This document shows positions 8,457 through 17,983 of a stretch of 64,000 nucleotides of DNA, piece after piece. The stretch covers positions 434,001 to 498,000 of the forward strand of contig CAMBMM010000001.1 in the NCBI GenBank assembly GCA_945868825.1, read 5' to 3'. The translations under genes and the position numbers were made by a program. The notes beneath the pieces were generated by a model. That model was not told the origin of the DNA. It made no database searches and saw only the letters and a program-made list of their open reading frames with translations. Origin of the DNA: Sphingobacterium thalpophilum (lineage in GTDB: Bacteria; Bacteroidota; Bacteroidia; Sphingobacteriales; Sphingobacteriaceae). Each line of letters starts with the position of its first letter. Position 1 is the stretch's first letter.

Positions 8457-9440
8457 TTATTTGGGTTGATTCTTTAAGCCCAGGTTTTTTCTGAAACGTA
8501 ATAACTGGGGTTTTACCAAACGTAAACTTCTTTTAGAAAGTTCTATACTGGCATTTAATTCAAACCCAATAAGAATAATAAGCGAATTGATGTACATCCA
8601 AATCATCATAACAATGAGTGTACCAATGGAGCCATATAGTTTATTGTAGGTACTGAAATTGTTGATGTAATAAGCGAAACCTACAAATGTTAGTATGGCT
8701 AATACGGTAGCTAGCCAAGATCCGGGGCTAAAAAATTTCCATTTTTTGCGGGTAGCCGGACCGTATTTATAAACCATAGAAATGGTCATAAAATAGAGTC
8801 CAGTAAGCGTAGTCCATCGGGCTAATTCTACCACTAAAATTAAGAAATATCTGTTTATACCCAATTTGGTACGCATTAAGCCAGCTAAGTATTCGCCGAA
8901 GGCAATAACACCTAGCCCGAAAATGAGGGCAAAAACTATCATAAAGGTAAGGATAGTAGCTACGATACGCTGTTTCCACCACGATCTGTTTTCGTTTACC
9001 AATGAGGCTTTGTTAAAGGCTATCATGAGTTTGTGTACGCCATTGGTAGAAAAAAACAAGGCTAAAAAGAAACCAAATGAAAGTAATTTTGCATTTTGGT
9101 TGCGTATAATATCTTCGAGGGTTGTTTGTACGGCTAAGAATGCGTTTTTAGGCAATACCATTTGCATTAAACTAAGAAGCTGCTCTTGGAAATCTGAAAT
9201 AGGTATGTAGGGTATAAGCGTAAATAAAAAAATGATTCCTGGAAAAATAGCCAGCATAAACGTATAGGCCAAAGAAGATGCTTTATTTACCAGCGATTCT
9301 TTCCCCAACTCTTTAAAGAAAAACCCCGCAACCGTATACAAAGGCAATGGCTTAAAGCCAGGCAACATCACAACCTTCGTCCATTCTATAAAAAGGAAGT
9401 AAGGTTTAAATCGCAAAAGCCAACGGTGTATAGCGTTCAT
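8457..9440 (-). CDS. YihY/virulence factor BrkB family membrane protein
   Basis: A 327-residue inner-membrane protein with six predicted hydrophobic spans and the family signature 'KASSLAYTFMLAIFPGIIFL' near residue 58, plus 'GSIGTLIVMMIWMYINSLIIL' towards the C-terminus. This is the YihY (once called RNase BN) family, of unknown function; the ribonuclease label is obsolete. It is the last gene of the minus-strand operon beginning with the PASTA protein, and its ATG shares one base with the thioesterase stop. Confidence 0.9.
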   Translation of the reverse strand: MNAIHRWLLRFKPYFLFIEWTKVVMLPGFKPLPLYTVAGFFFKELGKESLVNKASSLAYTFMLAIFPGIIFLFTLIPYIPISDFQEQLLSLMQMVLPKNAFLAVQTTLEDIIRNQNAKLLSFGFFLALFFSTNGVHKLMIAFNKASLVNENRSWWKQRIVATILTFMIVFALIFGLGVIAFGEYLAGLMRTKLGINRYFLILVVELARWTTLTGLYFMTISMVYKYGPATRKKWKFFSPGSWLATVLAILTFVGFAYYINNFSTYNKLYGSIGTLIVMMIWMYINSLIILIGFELNASIELSKRSLRLVKPQLLRFRKNLGLKNQPK

Positions 9441-9847
9441 TAATTAAAAAACGGCTTTACTTTGTTCAAAAATTCTTCAGAGGGAAGACAGGGCTTATTT
9501 TTTACCATGTCAACGAAAACAAGAGTAGTTTCACCTACATTAATGAGCTCTTCTTGCTCATTATATAACTCATAGTTGAAGTGAATTCGTATGCCCGGCA
9601 TTTTTTCAATAATCACTTTTACGGTTATTTCTTGGTCGTACAATGCGGGTTTAATGTATTTGCATTTAAGATCTAATACAGGCATCATAATGCCCGAGGC
9701 CTCCATAGATTCGTAAGTCATGCCTAGGCTACGGAGTAATTCTACACGCCCTACCTCGTAAAATTGAGCGTAGTTGCCGTAGTACATATAGCCCATTTGG
9801 TCTGTTTCGCCGTAGCGTACTCGTATTTTGGTAGAATGGATGAGCAT
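9440..9847 (-). CDS. Hotdog-fold acyl-CoA thioesterase (YbgC-like)
   Basis: A 135-residue 4-hydroxybenzoyl-CoA thioesterase-like protein. 'VRYGETDQMGYMYYGNYAQF' holds the catalytic Asp within the hotdog 'D-x-M-G/N' pattern, followed by the long helix 'YEVGRVELLRSLGM'. It probably hydrolyses short or medium acyl-CoA or acyl-ACP. It overlaps both neighbours by one base and sits between mltG and the yihY-type gene, suggesting an envelope-lipid role by association only. Confidence 0.88.
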   Translation of the reverse strand: MLIHSTKIRVRYGETDQMGYMYYGNYAQFYEVGRVELLRSLGMTYESMEASGIMMPVLDLKCKYIKPALYDQEITVKVIIEKMPGIRIHFNYELYNEQEELINVGETTLVFVDMVKNKPCLPSEEFLNKVKPFFN

Positions 9848-10899
9848 TATTTCTTTATATTTCTGTCGTTAAGGGCCTGCTGAAATCGTTTGGCATTAGC
9901 CAGGTGGTCGCCTAAATTACTGGCAAAATTATGCGTTCCAGAGAAATCTTCTTTGGCACACATGTAAATATAGTTGTGCGTTTTTGGATTTAAAACAGCA
10001 TCAATAGCGGCAATACTTGGCATAGTAATAGGCCCCGGAGGTAAACCGGTGTGTATATAGGTGTTGTACGGAGAATCTTTACGCAAATGTTTGTTCAATA
10101 CACGGCGTATGGTAAAATCAGTGTTGGCAAAAATAACGGTGGGGTCGGCCTCTAATTTTATTCCCTTATTTAATCTATTTAAATACAAGCCGGCAATTAT
10201 GGGCATTTCACGATCAACTAATGCTTCTGAATCTACAATAGAGGCTAAAATACTTACTTCAGCGGTAGTCAGATTTAGTTTTTTGGCTTTTGCCAAACGT
10301 TCTTCGTTCCAGAATTGTTGGTAATTCTCAAACATTTTCGTAAAAAACGTCTTTGCATCGGTATTCCAATAAAATTCATAACTATTTGGGATAAAAACGG
10401 TGTACACGTTATCGGGGGTAAAACCATAGGCATCTACAAATTCTGCAGAATTGAGCAGTGTACTTAAAGAATTACTATCGGCTTCTAGTTTTTTTGAAAC
10501 CATGACCACAAAGTTTTCTTTTAATCGGATGTTTTGAAAATACAAGGTAACGGGTTCTTGGTTACCCGATTTTAACATATTAATTAAGCGTCGGTTGCTC
10601 ATGCCCGCTGATAGACGGTATTTACCGGGTTTAATTTTTTTACCGAAGTTCATTTTCTCGGCAGCCCATGTAAAGCTGGCCGTGTCTCTTAATAGTTCTT
10701 GTTTTTTTATGATATCTAGTAGGTCAGTATAGCTCGATCCGGTAGGAATATATAGGTAAGCGGCTTTATCTGTTACGTTGCCACCAATAAATCTCCAAAC
10801 ATATTTACCAGTGGTTATGCCTCCAATAAAGAGAATGAATGCACCAAAAGTTAGCACTAGCTTTATACTCAATTTCATTTTGCTTGTTTTTTTGCTCAT
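9847..10899 (-). CDS. mltG: Endolytic murein transglycosylase MltG
   Basis: A 350-residue YceG-like protein that cleaves nascent peptidoglycan glycan strands at the outer face of the inner membrane. A single membrane anchor spans residues about 10-30. A LysM-like region follows, then the catalytic domain with 'ASIVDSEALVDREMP', which holds the active-site Glu, and 'GIKLEADPTVIFA'. The ending 'PGPITMPSIAAIDAVLNP' is also typical. Its place in an operon with a PASTA protein, and divergent from ddl, fits a cell-wall job. Confidence 0.93.
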   Translation of the reverse strand: MSKKTSKMKLSIKLVLTFGAFILFIGGITTGKYVWRFIGGNVTDKAAYLYIPTGSSYTDLLDIIKKQELLRDTASFTWAAEKMNFGKKIKPGKYRLSAGMSNRRLINMLKSGNQEPVTLYFQNIRLKENFVVMVSKKLEADSNSLSTLLNSAEFVDAYGFTPDNVYTVFIPNSYEFYWNTDAKTFFTKMFENYQQFWNEERLAKAKKLNLTTAEVSILASIVDSEALVDREMPIIAGLYLNRLNKGIKLEADPTVIFANTDFTIRRVLNKHLRKDSPYNTYIHTGLPPGPITMPSIAAIDAVLNPKTHNYIYMCAKEDFSGTHNFASNLGDHLANAKRFQQALNDRNIKK

Positions 10900-10902
10900 A
10901 TA

Positions 10903-11211
10903 TTAGCTGCGTTGAACATGTTTTTGCCAGCCCAATAGGCCGTCATGTAAATTAAGTACATTTTTAAATCCGGCTGCCTCCAAAACACTGCAAGCCGTTA
11001 AACTTCGTATGCCTCGTTGGCAAATCACTACAATTTCTTCTTCCAGATCAATTTCTAGGTCGTCTATACCCTGTATTAAGTGACCCAAAGGAATGTTTTC
11101 TCCACCAATATTAAAGGTGTGAAACTCTAATTCCTCTCGTACATCAAGCAAAATAGGAGTTTGCCCCGCTATTAGTTTTGCGTGTAATTCGCTTGCAGAA
11201 ATCCTGTTCAT
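10903..11211 (-). CDS. Single-domain rhodanese-like protein
   Basis: A 102-residue rhodanese domain. 'LLDVREELEFHTFNIGGENIP' is the family N-terminal motif and 'VVICQRGIRS' is the active-site loop with the catalytic Cys at about residue 74. It may transfer sulfane sulfur or act as a thiol relay. There is no signal peptide, so it should be cytoplasmic. It starts within the stop codon of the PASTA gene (TAATG) and mltG follows three bases later, so it is firmly in the operon, although its link with cell-wall genes is unexplained. Confidence 0.9.
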   Translation of the reverse strand: MNRISASELHAKLIAGQTPILLDVREELEFHTFNIGGENIPLGHLIQGIDDLEIDLEEEIVVICQRGIRSLTACSVLEAAGFKNVLNLHDGLLGWQKHVQRS

Positions 11212-11975
11212 TAATTACCTCCGAGAACTAAATCAACACGACTGCCAATGGGAACTTTGCTTAACGAATCGCTAAGAGCTGGACTTTGTTTACTAATTTT
11301 TAAGTTGATAGTATCTCTTGAAGAACCTTGGAAGCTGATTATACCTATCTTTAATGAAGAACCCGATAATGCCATTCGGGCTTCGCCGAGGGTTAAGCCA
11401 ACCAAATCCGGAATATCAACCTCACTAGCACCTAAGCCATCGCCAAGCACTAAATTTACGACAGAACCTTTCGGAATTTCGTCGCCAGCTTGTAGCGCTC
11501 TGCCTCTAAATAAAAATTGGATTACAACATCTTTGGCTACATCCGAAACATAGGTGGTATCGCCCACTTTTAACCCGAAATTACTCAAGGTAGCCTCGGC
11601 TTCTAAATAGGTTTTATTACTTACATCGGGAAAGCGCACAATGGGCGATAGGCGGGTTATTACCGTTAAATAAATGGTTCTATTGAATTTTACATTGGTA
11701 TTTGGGTCCGGATCTTGTTCAATAACAATACCAGCAGCCTGGTTGGGCTGGTATACCGAATCTATTTGGTATCTAAAGCCTTTCGATTCTAAAACCTGTA
11801 TGGCACTTTCAATAGGTAATCCTTTTAATTTAGGTACCGCAACACCTTCGCCGTGGTGGGTGTAAAAACGTAAGCTATAAAAGGTAATGAGCAGAAAAGC
11901 AACAAACACAGCTAAGGCCCAGTATAAATTAGTACGAAACGTTTTGGTGGTTAAATAGCCGAAGAAATTGCCCAT
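11211..11975 (-). CDS. PASTA domain membrane protein
   Basis: A bitopic envelope protein: a short cytoplasmic N-terminus, one membrane span at residues about 17-35 ('ALAVFVAFLLITFYSL'), then about three tandem PASTA domains, which bind muropeptide or beta-lactam-like ligands in other proteins. No kinase or transpeptidase domain is attached. The ATG at 11975 is chosen over the one at 12083: it places the membrane span normally (254 residues), and a TAAATTTG box lies 29 bases upstream of it. The longer start would sit back-to-back with ddl. It is divergent from ddl, which fits peptidoglycan work. Confidence 0.85.
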   Translation of the reverse strand: MGNFFGYLTTKTFRTNLYWALAVFVAFLLITFYSLRFYTHHGEGVAVPKLKGLPIESAIQVLESKGFRYQIDSVYQPNQAAGIVIEQDPDPNTNVKFNRTIYLTVITRLSPIVRFPDVSNKTYLEAEATLSNFGLKVGDTTYVSDVAKDVVIQFLFRGRALQAGDEIPKGSVVNLVLGDGLGASEVDIPDLVGLTLGEARMALSGSSLKIGIISFQGSSRDTINLKISKQSPALSDSLSKVPIGSRVDLVLGGN

Positions 11976-12004
11976 GTGTTTTTTAGTATACGCTAATTTG
12001 ATTT

Positions 12005-12012
12005 CAAATTTA
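12005..12012 (-). promoter_or_regulatory. -7 box for the PASTA-rhodanese-mltG operon
   Basis: TAAATTTG on the minus strand matches TAnnTTTG exactly and ends 29 bases before the ATG at 11975. This supports that start rather than 12083. Confidence 0.5.
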
Positions 12013-12070
12013 ATCGAAAAATAAGGAAATAGGAAGTTTAATCTTGCTAAATAGCTTCGCAATTTTACCT

Positions 12071-12078
12071 TATATTTG
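12071..12078 (+). promoter_or_regulatory. -7 box directly before ddl (leaderless candidate)
   Basis: TATATTTG ends five bases before the ddl ATG. A TTG at 12044-12046 lies 24 bases upstream, at the long end of accepted -33/-7 spacing. Confidence 0.55.
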
Positions 12079-12083
12079 AACAT

Positions 12084-13064
12084 ATGAAGAAAACCATTGC
12101 CCTTATTACCGGAGGATTCACTGGCGAATCTGTTATTTCCTTAAAAAGTGCCGCCCAAATTGAGCAGAATTTAGATGCTTCTAAGTTTGAGGTTTATAAA
12201 ATTATCATTAGTTTTAAATCGTGGTATTATGAGGCCAATGGACAAGTAATTGAGGTTGATAAAAATGATTTTAGTTTATTAATAGCAGGCAAAAAAGTTC
12301 TTTTTGATGCAGTATTTGTGGGTTTACACGGTTCGCCAGGCGAAGATGGTAAGCTACAAGGCTATTTTGATATGCTAAACATTCCCTATACCAGTTGCGA
12401 TGCTCTTACCTCTGCTATTAGTATGAATAAGGGTTATACAAAAGCCATTGTGTCCGATATCCCTGATTTATATGTGGCTAATTCGTGCCAATTTTTTGCC
12501 GATAAGCCAGAAAATGCTACTATTATCGAGCAAAGTTTAAAGTTGCCCTATTTTGTAAAACCAAATAATGGTGGTAGTAGTATTGGTATGAGCAAAGTGA
12601 ATGCCACAGCAGCATTGCCCCAAGCCCTTACAGCTGCTTTTAAAGAAGATACGCAAGTATTGGTAGAAGAGTTTATTAAAGGTAGAGAGTTTACCATTGG
12701 AGTGTATCTTGGTAAAAACGGTATTCAAGTGCTGCCTACTACCGAAATCATTTCTTCAAAAGAGTTCTTTGATTTTGAAGCCAAATATACACCAGGTGTT
12801 TCCGAAGAAATTACCCCCGGCCGTATGACAGAAGAAGAAAAGGTTAGGGTTGAAGCGGTAGTGAGATCTGTTTACAATAAACTTAATTGTAGGGGCGTAG
12901 TGCGTATCGATTATATTTTAGAAGAAGGTAGCGGAAATTTCTACTTCATAGAAATTAATACAGTGCCTGGTCAATCAGAAAATAGTATTATTCCGCAGCA
13001 AGTGCGGGCTACCGGACGTAGCGTGCAAGATTTTTATACGGAGTTGTTAGAGGTAGTACTATAA
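12084..13064 (+). CDS. ddl: D-alanine--D-alanine ligase
   Basis: ATP-grasp ligase that makes D-Ala-D-Ala for peptidoglycan. The 326 residues have the N-terminal 'ALITGGFTGESVISLKSA' region, 'GLHGSPGEDGKLQGYFDML', the ATP-binding 'PYFVKPNNGGSSIGMSKV', and 'FYFIEINTVPGQSENSIIPQQ', which holds the Mg-binding Glu/Asn and the substrate-binding Ser. It is divergent from the PASTA-mltG operon. A -7 box five bases before the ATG suggests a leaderless message. Confidence 0.95.
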   Translation: MKKTIALITGGFTGESVISLKSAAQIEQNLDASKFEVYKIIISFKSWYYEANGQVIEVDKNDFSLLIAGKKVLFDAVFVGLHGSPGEDGKLQGYFDMLNIPYTSCDALTSAISMNKGYTKAIVSDIPDLYVANSCQFFADKPENATIIEQSLKLPYFVKPNNGGSSIGMSKVNATAALPQALTAAFKEDTQVLVEEFIKGREFTIGVYLGKNGIQVLPTTEIISSKEFFDFEAKYTPGVSEEITPGRMTEEEKVRVEAVVRSVYNKLNCRGVVRIDYILEEGSGNFYFIEINTVPGQSENSIIPQQVRATGRSVQDFYTELLEVVL

Positions 13065-13075
13065 AGCAAGCAGCT

Positions 13076-13498
13076 TTAAATAGAATATTTAGCAATCATT
13101 TCTTCGGTAATGCGCATGCCCGTACCCGTTTTGAGATCAATCATCACATAATCGAACCAGCCATCGCAGCTTATTTTGTTCGTTTTTTTGTTTACAATCT
13201 CAAATTTCACTTTACAACCTTTGTTGTTAATTGTTTCTATACCCGTTTTTACGGTGAATTCGTCGCTAAGGCCCAGTGGGCGCTTGTAGTCTACAAAAGC
13301 GGTACGAACTACCCAACCATAGCCTTTTGCCATAAATTCCTCCATGGACATGCCGTAAAAGCGCTCCATTTGCTCGTAGCGGGCAGCCAACACGTAATCA
13401 AAATAAGTGCTGTTGTGTACGTGGTTAAACATGTCAATATCGTCGGGACGTACTTTAAATTCGCTTGTAAAGCTGCTGTACAAAGGCTGTTCACTCAT
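13076..13498 (-). CDS. Acyl-CoA thioesterase (hotdog fold, FatA/YbgC-like)
   Basis: A 140-residue 4HBT-family protein. 'VRPDDIDMFNHVHNSTYFDYV' contains the catalytic Asp and the 'NHVHN' variant typical of this group, followed by 'LAARYEQMERFYG'. It should hydrolyse acyl-CoA or acyl-ACP thioesters. It is distinct from the other hotdog protein at 9440 and is transcribed towards ddl, ending 11 bases from its stop. Substrate unknown. Confidence 0.87.
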   Translation of the reverse strand: MSEQPLYSSFTSEFKVRPDDIDMFNHVHNSTYFDYVLAARYEQMERFYGMSMEEFMAKGYGWVVRTAFVDYKRPLGLSDEFTVKTGIETINNKGCKVKFEIVNKKTNKISCDGWFDYVMIDLKTGTGMRITEEMIAKYSI

Positions 13499-13548
13499 CT
13501 AACAAAGATGCTAAATATTTTTATCAACCAGATTTAAGCTAAAATTGC

Positions 13549-13579
13549 TTGTATAAACCAAAGCTAAACCCTACCTTTG
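13549..13579 (+). promoter_or_regulatory. rpsO promoter (TTG-N20-TACCTTTG)
   Basis: TTG at 13549-13551 and TACCTTTG at 13572-13579 are 20 bases apart, close to the ideal Bacteroidota promoter. It predicts a 5' leader of about 35-40 bases before the ATG at 13622. Confidence 0.65.
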
Positions 13580-13621
13580 CGGCAACTAATTAAATTTTTA
13601 ACGCTTTAATATTATTCAAGA

Positions 13622-13900
13622 ATGTATTTAAGTAATGAATTCAAAGCAAAAATTTTTGCTAAACACGGTAAAAGTGCCACCGATACAGGTACAGCCGAAG
13701 GTCAAGTAGCTTTATTTACAGCACGTATTGCGCACTTAACCGGTCATTTAAAAACCAACAAAAAAGATTTTTCTACACAATTGTCCCTACAAAAATTGGT
13801 AGGTAAGCGTAGAGCAATTTTGGCTTATTTATACAAAAAAGATATCAACAGGTATCGTGCCATTATTAAAGCATTGGAGTTAAGAGATATTATTAAGTAA
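13622..13900 (+). CDS. rpsO: 30S ribosomal protein S15
   Basis: A 92-residue S15 that binds 16S rRNA helices 20-22 in the platform of the small subunit. 'FAKHGKSATDTGTAEGQVALF', 'RIAHLTGHLKTNKKDFST' and 'LVGKRRAILAYLYKKDINRY' are the family's conserved elements, including the His/Asp-rich rRNA contact 'HLKTNKKD'. It has its own promoter and terminator, separating it from pnp, although the rpsO-pnp order is the classical one. Confidence 0.97.
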   Translation: MYLSNEFKAKIFAKHGKSATDTGTAEGQVALFTARIAHLTGHLKTNKKDFSTQLSLQKLVGKRRAILAYLYKKDINRYRAIIKALELRDIIK

Positions 13901-13916
13901 TTCTTAACCCTAAGCG

Positions 13917-13948
13917 AAAAGCCATCTCATTAGGGGGTGGCTTTTTTT
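13917..13948 (+). terminator. Rho-independent terminator after rpsO
   Basis: AAAAGCCA (13917-13924) pairs perfectly with TGGCTTTT (13938-13945), extended inwards by four G-T/G-C pairs, and a run of T follows. It lies 16 bases after the rpsO stop. Confidence 0.85.
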
Positions 13949-14018
13949 GATTTGTAACAAACAAAAACTACATATCGCTATGCTCAAAAGAGGAAAAGTA
14001 TAGCACAATTAAAACAAC

Positions 14019-16148
14019 ATGAATCCAATTAAAAAAACATTCGACATTGGCGACGGCCGCATGATCGAAATTGAAACTGGCAAATTAGCCAAACAAGCCG
14101 ATGGTTCGGTAGTCGTAAAAATGGGCGATACCATGCTTTTAGCAACGGTAGTTTCGTCGCAAACTGCAAAAGAAGGGGTAGATTTCTTACCACTTTCTGT
14201 AGATTATCAAGAAAAATATGCCGCAACTGGTCGTATACCAGGTGGTTTTTTACGCCGTGAGGCCCGTTTATCAGATTACGAAGTATTAATTTCTCGTTTG
14301 GTAGATCGTGCATTGCGCCCTATGTTCCCAGAAGATTATCACGCAGATACGCAAGTAATGATCTCTTTGATCTCTGCCGATAAAGATATTATGCCCGATG
14401 CTTTGGCTGGTTTAGCCGCATCAGCAGCCCTAGCTGTTTCAGATATTCCTTTTAATGGACCTATTTCTGAAGTACGTGTAGCTAAAATTGATGGTAAATT
14501 AGTTATTAACCCATTAATGAGCGATTTAGAACGTGCAACACTAGAATTTATCGTAGCCGGTTCATACAACGATATTGGCATGGTAGAGGGTGAGTGTAAA
14601 GAAATTTCGGAAGCCGAAATGGTAGAAGCCATTGAATTTGCACACAAAGCCATTAAAATTCAGGTACAAGCACAACGTGAACTAGCCGAAATGGTTGGTA
14701 AAACTACCAAGCGTGTGTATTCTCACGAAAACAGCAACCCTGAATTACGTGAACGTGCTTTTGCCGATACGTACGATAAAGTATATGCCATAGCTAAATC
14801 AGCTTCTGCTAAAAACGAACGTTCTGAGAAATTTTCGGAGATTGAAAAAGCATTTATTGCTTCTTTAGGCGAAGGTTTAGACGATGTTACCAAGTTCTTG
14901 GCTAAAAAATATTTCCACGATGTACAATACGATGCCGTTCGTAACCTAGTGTTAGACGAAGGCATGCGTTTAGATGGTCGTGATTCACGTACTGTACGCC
15001 CAATTTGGAGCGAAGTAGGTTATTTACCTGCTGCTCACGGTTCGGCGGTGTTTACCCGTGGCGAAACCCAAGCATTAACTTCGGTAACCTTAGGGTCAAA
15101 ATCGGATGAGCAAATGATTGATGGTGCTTTCATCAACGGATACAACAAATTCTTATTACACTACAATTTCCCTGGTTTCTCAACTGGTGAAGTTCGCCCA
15201 AATAGAGGTGCAGGACGTCGCGAAATTGGCCACGGAAACTTGGCTATGCGCTCCTTAAGACAAGTGTTACCTAATGAAAATCCATATACCATTCGTATTG
15301 TTTCTGATATTTTAGAATCAAACGGATCCTCTTCTATGGCAACTGTTTGTGCCGGTACTTTGGCTCTTATGGATGCTGGTATTCTTATTAAAGCACCAGT
15401 TTCTGGTATTGCCATGGGTTTAATTACCGACGAAAAAACAGGTAAATATGCCATTTTGAGCGATATTTTGGGTGATGAAGATCACTTAGGCGATATGGAC
15501 TTTAAAGTAACTGGTACCGAAAAAGGTATTGTGGCTTGCCAAATGGACTTAAAAATCAATGGTTTGAAATGGGAAGTATTATCAGCTGCTTTAGAACAAG
15601 CAAAAGAGGCCCGTTTACACATCTTAAACGAGATGAAGAAAACTATTGCTACTTCTCGTGAAGATTACAAACCACACGCACCACGTATTGTAACCCTTAA
15701 AATTGATAAAGAATTTATTGGAGCAGTAATTGGGCCAGGTGGTAAAATTATTCAAGAAATGCAACGCGAAACGGGTGCTAACATCTCTATTGAAGAAGTA
15801 GATAATCAAGGTATCGTGGAAATTTTTGCTGATAATAAAGCTGCCATTGATGCTGCTGTTGGCCGTATCAATGCCATTGCTGCGAAACCAGAAGTTGGTG
15901 CCACCTACGAAGGAAAAGTTAAAACTATTATGCCATTTGGTGCTTTTGTAGAAATTATGCCAGGTAAAGATGGTTTATTACACATTTCTGAAATTGATTG
16001 GCAACGTTACGAAACCATGGACGGCATCTTTAATGTTGGCGATATGGTAACCGTTAAATTGTTAGAACTTGACAAACAAGGAAAACTGAAATTGTCTCGT
16101 AAAGCTTTATTGCCTCGTCCGCCAAAACCGGAAGAACAAGGAGCATAA
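14019..16148 (+). CDS. pnp: Polyribonucleotide nucleotidyltransferase (PNPase)
   Basis: 3'-to-5' phosphorolytic exoribonuclease of mRNA decay. At 709 residues it has the full layout: a first RNase PH domain (about 10-140), helical linker, second RNase PH domain (about 320-540) with '[21 protein letters not shown]', then a KH domain (about 553-615) with '[15 protein letters not shown]' and an S1 domain (about 625-700) with '[18 protein letters not shown]'. A terminator separates it from rpsO and another closes it. Confidence 0.97.
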   Translation: MNPIKKTFDIGDGRMIEIETGKLAKQADGSVVVKMGDTMLLATVVSSQTAKEGVDFLPLSVDYQEKYAATGRIPGGFLRREARLSDYEVLISRLVDRALRPMFPEDYHADTQVMISLISADKDIMPDALAGLAASAALAVSDIPFNGPISEVRVAKIDGKLVINPLMSDLERATLEFIVAGSYNDIGMVEGECKEISEAEMVEAIEFAHKAIKIQVQAQRELAEMVGKTTKRVYSHENSNPELRERAFADTYDKVYAIAKSASAKNERSEKFSEIEKAFIASLGEGLDDVTKFLAKKYFHDVQYDAVRNLVLDEGMRLDGRDSRTVRPIWSEVGYLPAAHGSAVFTRGETQALTSVTLGSKSDEQMIDGAFINGYNKFLLHYNFPGFSTGEVRPNRGAGRREIGHGNLAMRSLRQVLPNENPYTIRIVSDILESNGSSSMATVCAGTLALMDAGILIKAPVSGIAMGLITDEKTGKYAILSDILGDEDHLGDMDFKVTGTEKGIVACQMDLKINGLKWEVLSAALEQAKEARLHILNEMKKTIATSREDYKPHAPRIVTLKIDKEFIGAVIGPGGKIIQEMQRETGANISIEEVDNQGIVEIFADNKAAIDAAVGRINAIAAKPEVGATYEGKVKTIMPFGAFVEIMPGKDGLLHISEIDWQRYETMDGIFNVGDMVTVKLLELDKQGKLKLSRKALLPRPPKPEEQGA

Positions 16149-16164
16149 TTTTAAACTAATTGCT

Positions 16165-16200
16165 AAAAGCCCCTCCGAATTTTCGGTGGGGCTTTTTTTT
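16165..16200 (+). terminator. Rho-independent terminator after pnp
   Basis: AAAAGCCCC (16165-16173) pairs with GGGGCTTTT (16188-16196), with a further CCGAA/TTCGG inner stem, followed by T residues. It lies 16 bases after the pnp stop. Confidence 0.9.
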
Positions 16201-16213
16201 ATATCAGAATCCT

Positions 16214-16221
16214 TATATTTG
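16214..16221 (+). promoter_or_regulatory. -7 box directly before rpe (leaderless candidate)
   Basis: TATATTTG ends four bases before the rpe ATG at 16226. It starts only 13 bases after the pnp terminator, so the -33 region would overlap the terminator hairpin. Confidence 0.55.
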
Positions 16222-16225
16222 ATGC

Positions 16226-16876
16226 ATGAAACACCTCATCGCCCCCTCGGTACTTTCTGCCGATTTTGCCAATTTGCAACGTGATGTAGAGATGCTAAAC
16301 CGCAGTCAAGCCGATTGGTTACACATTGATATTATGGACGGGGTGTTTGTACCTAATATTTCTTTCGGTTTCCCGGTGCTAAAAGCCATCGCCAAGCATG
16401 CCAAAAAACCATTAGATGTACATTTAATGATCGTAGATCCGGATAGGTATTTGGCCGAATTTAAACAAGCTGGAGCCGCTGTAATTACTGTGCATTTCGA
16501 AGCCTGCACCCATTTGCATCGCACTGTACAAGCCATTAAGGCATTGGGTTGCAAAGCAGGCGTGGCCATCAATCCGCATACACCCGTTTCTGTTTTAGAA
16601 GATATTTTAGCCGACTTAGATTTGGTTTTAGTCATGTCGGTAAACCCCGGATTTGGCGGGCAAAAGTTTATTGAGAATAGTGTTCAAAAGGTTCAGAAAA
16701 TAAGAACAATGGCATCTAGTTTAAACCCAACACTTTTAATTGAAGTAGATGGAGGTGTGGGTTCGGAAAATATTGCTAAGCTAGTAGCTGCCGGAGCCGA
16801 TGTATTGGTTGCTGGTAATGCGGTATTTGCTGCAGAAAACCCGGAGTTGATGATACAAAAATTAAAAACGTTGTAA
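16226..16876 (+). CDS. rpe: Ribulose-phosphate 3-epimerase
   Basis: TIM-barrel epimerase interconverting ribulose-5-phosphate and xylulose-5-phosphate in the pentose phosphate pathway. The 216 residues show '[18 protein letters not shown]', the metal-binding '[16 protein letters not shown]', 'DVHLMI', the flexible loop '[12 protein letters not shown]', and the phosphate site 'EVDGGVG'. The ATG at 16226 gives the conserved N-terminus; an ATG at 16222 is out of frame. The gene sits between the pnp terminator and serC. Confidence 0.96.
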   Translation: MKHLIAPSVLSADFANLQRDVEMLNRSQADWLHIDIMDGVFVPNISFGFPVLKAIAKHAKKPLDVHLMIVDPDRYLAEFKQAGAAVITVHFEACTHLHRTVQAIKALGCKAGVAINPHTPVSVLEDILADLDLVLVMSVNPGFGGQKFIENSVQKVQKIRTMASSLNPTLLIEVDGGVGSENIAKLVAAGADVLVAGNAVFAAENPELMIQKLKTL

Positions 16877-16907
16877 AACATTCTATTGTTTACACATAAT
16901 TATATCT

Positions 16908-17975
16908 ATGAAATACAATTTTGGAGCAGGTCCCTGCATTTTACCTCAAGAAGTTTTTAAACAAGCCGCTCAAGCCGTATTGGAGTTTGATCATACTGGA
17001 TTATCAATTCTAGAAATATCGCACCGTACGCCCGAGTTCGAAGCTGTAGTGGTAGAAACCGAACGTTTGGTTCGTACTTTATTGAACGTGCCCGAAGGCT
17101 ATTCAGTAATATTTTTACAAGGTGGCGCCAGTCTACAGTTTTCTATGGTGCCCATGAATTTATTGGGCGATGGGAAAAAGGCAGCCTATACCGATACCGG
17201 TGTTTGGGCCAATAAAGCCATTAAAGAAGGCAAATTATTTGGTGAAATAAACGTAATTGCCTCTTCAAAAGATGCCAATTACACCTTTATTCCCAAAGAC
17301 TACGAAATTCCGAAAGATACAGCTTATTTTCACTGTACCTCTAACAATACCATTTACGGAACCGAAATGCACCAATTCCCAAAATCGTCCATTCCGATGG
17401 TTTGCGACATGTCTTCGGATATTTTTAGCCGCGAAATAAACGTAGCCGATTTCGGTTTAATTTATGCCGGAGCGCAAAAAAATATGGGCCCAGCAGGCGT
17501 AACCTTGGTTATTGTAAAAGATGAAATTTTAGGAAAAATTGACCGTAAAATTCCGTCGATGTTGGATTATAAAATTCATATCGAAGGCGAATCCATGTAC
17601 AATACGCCACCGGTATTTTCGATTTACGTATCGATGTTAAACCTGAAATGGTTAAAAGCCAAGGGTGGTGTAGCCGCCATTGCGCAAGAAAATTTGGCCA
17701 AAGCCCGTGCATTATACGCTGAAATTGATCGTAATCCCTTGTTTAAAGGAACCTGTGCAGTGGAAGATCGCTCGAATATGAATATCTGCTTTGTGATGGA
17801 AAATCCAGAGCTTGAAAAAGACTTTTTAAAATTTGCAGAAGATCGCGACATTATAGGAATTAAAGGACATCGTAGTGTAGGGGGCTTTAGAGCTTCTATG
17901 TACAATGCCTTGCCAATATCTAGTGTCCATTTCTTAATAGATACCATGCAAGAATTCGCCGAAAAAAACGCTTAA
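16908..17975 (+). CDS. serC: Phosphoserine aminotransferase
   Basis: PLP enzyme converting 3-phosphohydroxypyruvate to phosphoserine. The 355 residues begin '[16 protein letters not shown]', with the GxGP motif of the family, followed by '[18 protein letters not shown]'-type sequence. The Schiff-base Lys lies in '[14 protein letters not shown]', and '[15 protein letters not shown]' is near the C-terminus. It is directly followed by serA (8 bases) and a DUF1015 gene, a common Bacteroidota serine operon. Confidence 0.96.
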   Translation: MKYNFGAGPCILPQEVFKQAAQAVLEFDHTGLSILEISHRTPEFEAVVVETERLVRTLLNVPEGYSVIFLQGGASLQFSMVPMNLLGDGKKAAYTDTGVWANKAIKEGKLFGEINVIASSKDANYTFIPKDYEIPKDTAYFHCTSNNTIYGTEMHQFPKSSIPMVCDMSSDIFSREINVADFGLIYAGAQKNMGPAGVTLVIVKDEILGKIDRKIPSMLDYKIHIEGESMYNTPPVFSIYVSMLNLKWLKAKGGVAAIAQENLAKARALYAEIDRNPLFKGTCAVEDRSNMNICFVMENPELEKDFLKFAEDRDIIGIKGHRSVGGFRASMYNALPISSVHFLIDTMQEFAEKNA

Positions 17976-17983
17976 CACACTAT

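Noticed and set aside
11976-12083. Longer PASTA protein start at 12083
   Set aside because: It would place the membrane span after 50 residues and sit back-to-back with ddl, while a -7 box lies between 12083 and the better ATG at 11975.
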